Shown here piece by piece: positions 59,786 to 64,000 of a DNA stretch of 64,000 bases. How positions within the stretch are numbered: position 1 is the stretch's first letter; every line of letters begins with the position of its first letter. The notes under the pieces are model-generated. The model was given only the letters and a program-made list of their open reading frames with translations. It searched no databases and was not told the origin of the DNA. The DNA comes from Cupriavidus sp. EM10. GTDB lineage: Bacteria; Pseudomonadota; Gammaproteobacteria; Burkholderiales; Burkholderiaceae. The translations under genes were made by a program, and so were the position numbers. Where the stretch lies: NCBI RefSeq assembly GCF_018729255.1, contig NZ_CP076060.1, forward strand, positions 2,852,001 to 2,916,000, read 5' to 3'.

Positions 59786-60043
59786 ATGACCGCCCCCCTG
59801 CTTTCCCAAGACACCAAGCGCATCGTGCTGTGGATTGTCGTGGCCGCCGCCCAGTTTGCCGTGATCCTGGCGCTGGCCCCCGTGCTGACGCCGTTTCTGG
59901 TGGTGGTCTTCGCGCTGCTGGCGTTCGGGCAGCTGTTCGGCTTCTTTGGCGTGCTGCTGGCATTGCCAACCTGTGCGGTGCTGCTGGTCGGCGCGAGTCA
60001 GTTGCGACGCGTTTACCTGGCCAGCGACCTTTATTGGCACTAG
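59786..60043 (+). pseudogene. AI-2E family transporter (PerM-like), internally deleted remnant
   Basis: Intact relatives in this group have about 350 residues and eight membrane helices, and sit just upstream of hda. Here only 85 codons remain in frame: the N-terminal end [20 protein letters not shown] through [10 protein letters not shown], joined at about residue 39-41 (near 59903) directly to the C-terminal end [20 protein letters not shown] and [12 protein letters not shown]. About 270 middle codons are missing without breaking the frame. Bases GGTGGTGG at the joint may reflect microhomology. The short product would have two hydrophobic segments and is unlikely to transport anything. Confidence 0.8.
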
Positions 60044-60074
60044 CCCCAGCGCCAGGCAAAGTAACGGATTCGTC

Positions 60075-60787
60075 ATGTCACCGCGTCATAGTCATAAGCA
60101 GCTGTCGCTGGAACTGGGCAGCCCGCCCCCTCCACGTTCGACAATTTCTTTGTGTCGGCCAACCGCGAGCCGGTGGCGCGCCTGCGCGACCTGCCCGGCC
60201 TGGTGGCGCGCGAGCAAGCCAACGACCGCCTGTTCTACCTGTGGGGCGACATGGGTTCCGGCCGCACCCACCTGCTGCATGCCGTATGCGACACCGCGAT
60301 CCACGCCGGCCTGAACTGCCGCTACCTGAGTCCACACCACGCGCTGGCCGACTTCACGTTCGACCCGGCCTGCCAGATCTATACCGTCGACAATGTCGAC
60401 CTGCTGGATGAAGCGCGCCAGATCGCCGTTTTTTCGCTTTATAACGAGGTGCGCGCGCATGTGCGCTGCGCGCTGGTGGTGGCGGGCGGGCTGGCGCCGC
60501 GCGCCATGCCGGTACGTGAAGACCTGCGCACTCGGCTGGGCTGGGGGCTGGTCTACCAGCTGCAGCCGCTGTCCGACGAGGACAAGATGGCCGCGCTGGT
60601 GCAGGCCGCCAAGGAGCGCGGGCTGCAGTTGTCGCCCGAAATCCCGCACTGGCTCGTCACGCGCCACTATCGCGACATGCCCAGCCTGATGGCACTGCTC
60701 GATGCGCTGGACATGTATGCGCTGGAGCGCAAGCGCGCGGTGACGTTGCCGCTGCTGCGCGAAATGTTCGCCGAATTCCGGGAGTAA
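60075..60787 (+). pseudogene. hda: DnaA regulatory inactivator Hda, one-base frameshift
   Basis: AAA+ protein homologous to DnaA that promotes hydrolysis of DnaA-ATP with the sliding clamp. The ATG at 60075 gives [19 protein letters not shown] (a clamp-binding QLSLEL motif is visible). The frame is then lost at the C5 run 60126-60130. One added C joins it to STFDNFFVSANREPVARLRD and YLWGDMGSGRTHLLHAVCD (P-loop) and on to the stop at 60787, 237 residues in all. Internal ATG at 60152 would give a protein without the clamp motif. Probably a sequencing slip. Confidence 0.9.
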
Positions 60788-60890
60788 GCACCGGAACCAA
60801 CCGATTGTCCGTGGGCTGGCCGAGACGCCGCCCCGCTTCCGCCCGGGACAGGCCGACCGCCCGCGGCACCTTAATGTAAAATCGCGCCCC

Positions 60891-61565
60891 ATGAATCTGG
60901 CACTGTTTGACCTCGACCACACCCTGATCCCGACCGATAGCGACCACGAATGGGGCCGCTTCCTGGTCCGCATGGGCGTCGTCGACGAGGAATCGTATCG
61001 TCGCAAGAACGACGAGTTCTACAGCCAATACAAGGCTGGGACGCTCAATATCCAGGAATTCCTGCGCTTTGCGCTGGCCCCGCTGGCGGCCAACCCGCGC
61101 GACCGCCTGGATCAATGGCGCGTGCGCTTCATGCACGAAGTCATCGAGCCCGTCATCACCCCGCAGGCCAAGGCCCTGGTGTACAAGCACCTGGAAGCCG
61201 GCGACCTGTGCGCCGTGGTCACCGCCACCAACAGCTTCGTGACCGCGCCGATCGCCCAGGCCTTCGGCATCAAGCACCTGATCGCCACCGACCCGGAAAC
61301 GGTCGACGGCAAGTCCGAAAGCGCCTTTACCGGAGAAGTGGCCGGCGTGCCGAGCTTCCGCGAGGGCAAGATCACCCGCGTGGAAGGCTGGCTCAAGAGC
61401 CTGGGCGCCAAGTGGGACGACTTCGGCACCACCACGTTCTATAGCGATTCGGCCAACGACCTGCCGCTGCTCGAAAAAGTCAGCGAGCCGATCGCCGCCA
61501 ACCCCGACGACCGCCTGCGCAACCACGCGGCAGCGGCTGGCTGGCGCATCATGGACCTGTTCTGA
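60891..61565 (+). CDS. HAD-superfamily IB phosphatase (SerB-like)
   Basis: Predicted phosphatase. 224 residues with the HAD nucleophile motif LALFDLDHTLIPTDSDHEWG near the N-terminus (first Asp nucleophile, second acid), the Thr motif VVTATNSFVTAPIAQAFG, and the acidic motif FYSDSANDLPLLEKVS. The small helical cap is inserted after the first motif. Relatives act on phosphoserine or histidinol phosphate; the substrate is not clear. It lies between hda and pcnB, a conserved order. Confidence 0.92.
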   Translation: MNLALFDLDHTLIPTDSDHEWGRFLVRMGVVDEESYRRKNDEFYSQYKAGTLNIQEFLRFALAPLAANPRDRLDQWRVRFMHEVIEPVITPQAKALVYKHLEAGDLCAVVTATNSFVTAPIAQAFGIKHLIATDPETVDGKSESAFTGEVAGVPSFREGKITRVEGWLKSLGAKWDDFGTTTFYSDSANDLPLLEKVSEPIAANPDDRLRNHAAAAGWRIMDLF

Positions 61566-61566
61566 C

Positions 61567-63186
61567 GTGATAAAGAAGCTCATCACCCGGCTGCTCGGCA
61601 AGCCGGGCCCCAAACAGCGCCGCACGGGCCGCGCCCACACCCCACGCGTGGTTGGCGTGGATGAACACCGGATCGACCCGGCGCTGATTTCGCGCAACGC
61701 GGTCAAGGTCACGTCCACGCTGCAGCAGGCCGGCTACCAGGCCTACATCGTAGGCGGCGCCGTGCGCGACCTGCTGCTCGGCATCAAGCCGAAGGACTTC
61801 GACGTGGCCACCAACGCCACGCCGGAGCAGGTGCAGGCACTGTTCCGCCGTTCGCGCATCATCGGCCGCCGCTTCCAGATCGTGCACGTGACGTTCTACG
61901 GCGGGCGCGAGCAGGAAATCATCGAGGTCTCGACCTTCCGTGCGCTGGTGGACGCCGTGGCCAGCGAGACGCTGCCCGAAGGCCGCCGCCTGAAGCGGGC
62001 CGAACTGGACAGCAAGACGCACGCGATCGACGCCAGCGGCCGCGTGCTGCGCGACAACGTGTGGGGATCGCAGGCCGAGGACGCGGAACGCCGCGACTTC
62101 ACGATCAACGCGATGTACTACGATCCGGCCGCGCAGACCGTGCATGACTACCATCACGGCATGGAAGACATCCGCGCCCGCACGCTGCGCATGATTGGCG
62201 ACCCGGTCACGCGCTACCGCGAGGACCCGGTCCGGATGCTGCGCGTGGTGCGCTTTGCCGCCAAGACCGGCTTCGGCATCGACGAGGAAACGCGTGCGCC
62301 GATCGCCGAGCTGGCGCCGCTGATCCACAACGTGCCCAGCGCACGCCTGTTCGACGAGATGCTCAAGCTGCTGATGTCGGGCCACGCCTGGGCGTCGCTG
62401 CAGGAACTGCGCAAGGCCGGCCTGCACAAGGGCCTGCTGCCGCTGCTGGACGTGGCGATCGAGCAGCCGATGGGCCAGCGCTTCGTGCAGCTGGCGCTCG
62501 ACAACACCGACCGGCGCGTACAGGCCGGCAAGCCGGTGTCGCCGGGCTTCCTGTTCGCGTCGCTGCTGTGGCACCACGTGCTGCAGCGCTGGACCAAGCT
62601 GCGCGAAGAGGGCGAGCATCCGATCGCCGCGCTGAACACGGCCATGGACATGGTCCTGGAAAAGCAGACCGGCCAGCTGGCCATCCAGCGCCGCTTTGTG
62701 ACCGACATGCGCGACATCTGGGGCATGCAGCCGCGCTTCGAGAAACGCGTGGGCCGCATGCCGTACCGCCTGCTGGAATCGCCGCGCTTCCGCGCCGGCT
62801 ACGACTTCCTGCAACTGCGTTGCGAGGCCGGCGAGCAGCCTGCCGAAGTGGGCAAGTGGTGGACCGATTTCCAGAACGCCCATCCCGACGAGCGCGAAGC
62901 GCTGCTCGAGTCGGCGCGGCCGGCGCCGAGCAAGTCCGGCAAGGGCGCCCGGGGCAGTTCGGGTGACAGCCAGGGCGGCGGCCAGGACGTCGACCAGGAC
63001 GCCGGCACGGAAGGCGCCGAGGACGGCACGGGCCCCGAAGGCGACGCGCCGGCACGCAAACGGCGCCGCCGACGCGGTCCCCGGAAATCGGATAAAGTGT
63101 CTTCCCGCAGTGAGGCGCAATCGACTGACGGGGCCGATGGAGGTCAGCCCGAGCCGGAAAAGCGCCGCGCCCAGCCGGAGGAATAA
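61567..63186 (+). CDS. pcnB: Poly(A) polymerase I
   Basis: Adds 3' poly(A) tails that promote RNA decay. 539 residues from the GTG at 61567, one base after the preceding stop. Class-II nucleotidyltransferase head AYIVGGAVRDLLLGIKPKDF DVATNATPEQ (the DxD pair in KDFDVATN), then RRDFTINAMYYDP and the RNA-binding body. The C-terminus is a long acidic then very basic tail (PARKRRRRRGPRKSDK) typical of the Burkholderiales form. tRNA nucleotidyltransferase is related, but length and tail favour PcnB. Confidence 0.95.
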   Translation: MIKKLITRLLGKPGPKQRRTGRAHTPRVVGVDEHRIDPALISRNAVKVTSTLQQAGYQAYIVGGAVRDLLLGIKPKDFDVATNATPEQVQALFRRSRIIGRRFQIVHVTFYGGREQEIIEVSTFRALVDAVASETLPEGRRLKRAELDSKTHAIDASGRVLRDNVWGSQAEDAERRDFTINAMYYDPAAQTVHDYHHGMEDIRARTLRMIGDPVTRYREDPVRMLRVVRFAAKTGFGIDEETRAPIAELAPLIHNVPSARLFDEMLKLLMSGHAWASLQELRKAGLHKGLLPLLDVAIEQPMGQRFVQLALDNTDRRVQAGKPVSPGFLFASLLWHHVLQRWTKLREEGEHPIAALNTAMDMVLEKQTGQLAIQRRFVTDMRDIWGMQPRFEKRVGRMPYRLLESPRFRAGYDFLQLRCEAGEQPAEVGKWWTDFQNAHPDEREALLESARPAPSKSGKGARGSSGDSQGGGQDVDQDAGTEGAEDGTGPEGDAPARKRRRRRGPRKSDKVSSRSEAQSTDGADGGQPEPEKRRAQPEE

Positions 63187-63187
63187 C

Positions 63188-63706
63188 ATGACGCTTGCCT
63201 TCATCGGCATCGGCGCCAATCTTGGAGATGCGCGCCAGGCGTTGAAAGACGCCATCGTGTGCCTGGCCCAGCAGGTCGGGGTCACGGTCGTTGCGCGGTC
63301 GTCGTTCTACCGCACGGCCCCGGTCGACGCCACGGGCGACGATTACTTCAACGCCGTGATCAAGGTCGAGACGACGTTCACGGCCACGCAACTGCTGCGC
63401 ATCTGCCACCACATCGAAGACCAGTTCGGCCGCGAGCGGCCGTTCCGCAACGCGCCACGCACGCTGGACCTGGACCTGCTGATGTTCGGCGCCGAATCGA
63501 TCAATACCGAGGCCCTGACCGTGCCGCATCCCCGCATCACGGAACGTGCCTTCGTGCTGGTGCCGCTGCTCGAACTGGATCCCACGCTGGAGATTCCAGG
63601 CCGTGGGCGCGCGGCGGATTTCCTGCCCGGCGTGCAGTCCCAGCGCATCGAGAAGCTTTCCTCATGCAAGTGCACGCGCATGCAGGAAGGCAACGCGCCA
63701 ACCTGA
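63188..63706 (+). CDS. folK: 2-amino-4-hydroxy-6-hydroxymethyldihydropteridine pyrophosphokinase
   Basis: Transfers pyrophosphate to the pterin in folate synthesis. 172 residues. LAFIGIGANLGDARQALKDA, RSSFYRTAPVDATGDDYFNA, the ATP/Mg region RNAPRTLDLDLLMFG and VPHPRITERAFVLVPLLEL are diagnostic. The ATG at 63188 is one base after the pcnB stop, so the two are coupled; the following kinase gene starts 20 bases after. Confidence 0.97.
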   Translation: MTLAFIGIGANLGDARQALKDAIVCLAQQVGVTVVARSSFYRTAPVDATGDDYFNAVIKVETTFTATQLLRICHHIEDQFGRERPFRNAPRTLDLDLLMFGAESINTEALTVPHPRITERAFVLVPLLELDPTLEIPGRGRAADFLPGVQSQRIEKLSSCKCTRMQEGNAPT

Positions 63707-63726
63707 ACGCGCGGCGCGCCTGACGC

Positions 63727-64000
63727 ATGCTCGACCATCTGCGACGCATCGTCATCGAAGGCCCGGTCGGATCGGGCAAGTCCGCGCTGGCCCAGCGCCT
63801 GGCGCAATACCTGCGGGCTGGCGAACTGCCCGACGGCGTGCGCCACAATCCCTTCCTCGAACGTTTCTATCGCGAGCCGCAGCGCTACGCGCTGGCAATG
63901 CAGCTGGCCTGCCTGAACCAGCGCGCCACGCAGTTGCAGCAATGGCAGACGGCGATGCTCGCCGGCCATCGCATGATTACGAATTTTCTCCACGCGCGCG
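63727..64000 (+). CDS. Deoxynucleoside (deoxyadenosine/deoxyguanosine) kinase family protein, cut by window end
   Basis: Salvage kinase phosphorylating deoxynucleosides. 91 codons are visible and open to the edge; relatives are about 210-230 residues. The P-loop RIVIEGPVGSGKSALAQRLA is at residues 7-26, followed by HNPFLERFYREPQRYALAMQ and LAGHRMITNFLHAR, which match this group's kinase next to folK. The nucleoside preference cannot be set from this part. Confidence 0.88.
   Translation, partial: MLDHLRRIVIEGPVGSGKSALAQRLAQYLRAGELPDGVRHNPFLERFYREPQRYALAMQLACLNQRATQLQQWQTAMLAGHRMITNFLHAR

Noticed and set aside
61549..63285. 578-codon minus-strand frame opposite pcnB
   Set aside because: Shadow frame of a strongly supported gene.

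Overview
The window is a dense, high-GC chromosomal segment of a betaproteobacterium, most likely a Cupriavidus/Ralstonia-type member of the Burkholderiaceae. This rests on gene content and order (ribF-ileS-lspA-coaBC-dut, purN next to an RsmB/NOP methyltransferase, rpmB-rpmG, clpS-clpA divergent from a cold-shock gene, hda-HAD-pcnB-folK) and on protein character. It holds about 62 genes, almost all core metabolism or housekeeping. I see no rRNA, tRNA, CRISPR array, prophage or insertion sequence.

Layout. 1-6.8 kb: a minus-strand histidine-utilisation (hut) cluster. It reads ABC transporter (binding protein, permease, ATPase), hutC, hutH and hutU, the last cut by the window edge, with palindromic HutC-type operators. 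6.7-10.5 kb: an SDR-type oxidoreductase divergent from a ferredoxin/FAD reductase, then argD behind a promoter, an Arg-rich mini-ORF and a terminator. 10.6-15.7 kb: a liv-type branched-chain amino-acid ABC operon (livK-H-M-G-F). 16-18.7 kb: fkpB-ispH and rpmB-rpmG. 18.8-22.5 kb: NAD synthesis (nadB facing nadA-nadC). 22.6-27.5 kb: desaturase, MscS channel, rRNA methyltransferase, purN. 27.8-30.4 kb: a convergent two-component pair. 30.6-38.2 kb: ribF, ileS, lspA, coaBC, a luciferase-like monooxygenase, dut. 38.2-45.2 kb: glyoxalase-like protein plus Bug receptor, clpS-clpA, csp, icd. 45.4-51.2 kb: rluE, small exported proteins, yajQ, murB, ppnP, argF, a DUF3579 protein, rpsT. 51.6-64 kb: murJ, sirB1-like, dedA, mutL, miaA, acetyltransferase, purM, a remnant AI-2E transporter, hda, HAD phosphatase, pcnB, folK and a deoxynucleoside kinase cut by the window end.

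Three things stand out. (1) argD sits behind a near-consensus promoter whose transcript would begin at a 21-codon Arg-rich mini-ORF and then meet a strong terminator, which looks like attenuation control of an arginine gene. (2) A family of C/T-rich palindromes (four single copies, three composite copies of about 130 bp) lies between genes, often at convergent gene ends, and has been read into the 3' end of at least one reading frame. (3) At least eight genes or gene ends are explained by the loss of a single base, mostly in G/C runs (SDR end, livF end, fkpB twice, nadB, histidine kinase, DUF3579 gene, hda), and one membrane-protein gene has lost its whole middle in frame. The single-base pattern hints at sequencing error; the large deletion cannot be explained that way.

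Translational coupling by 1- or 4-base stop/start overlaps recurs: permease/ATPase, nadA/nadC, purN/methyltransferase, clpS/clpA, fkpB/ispH, ileS/lspA.
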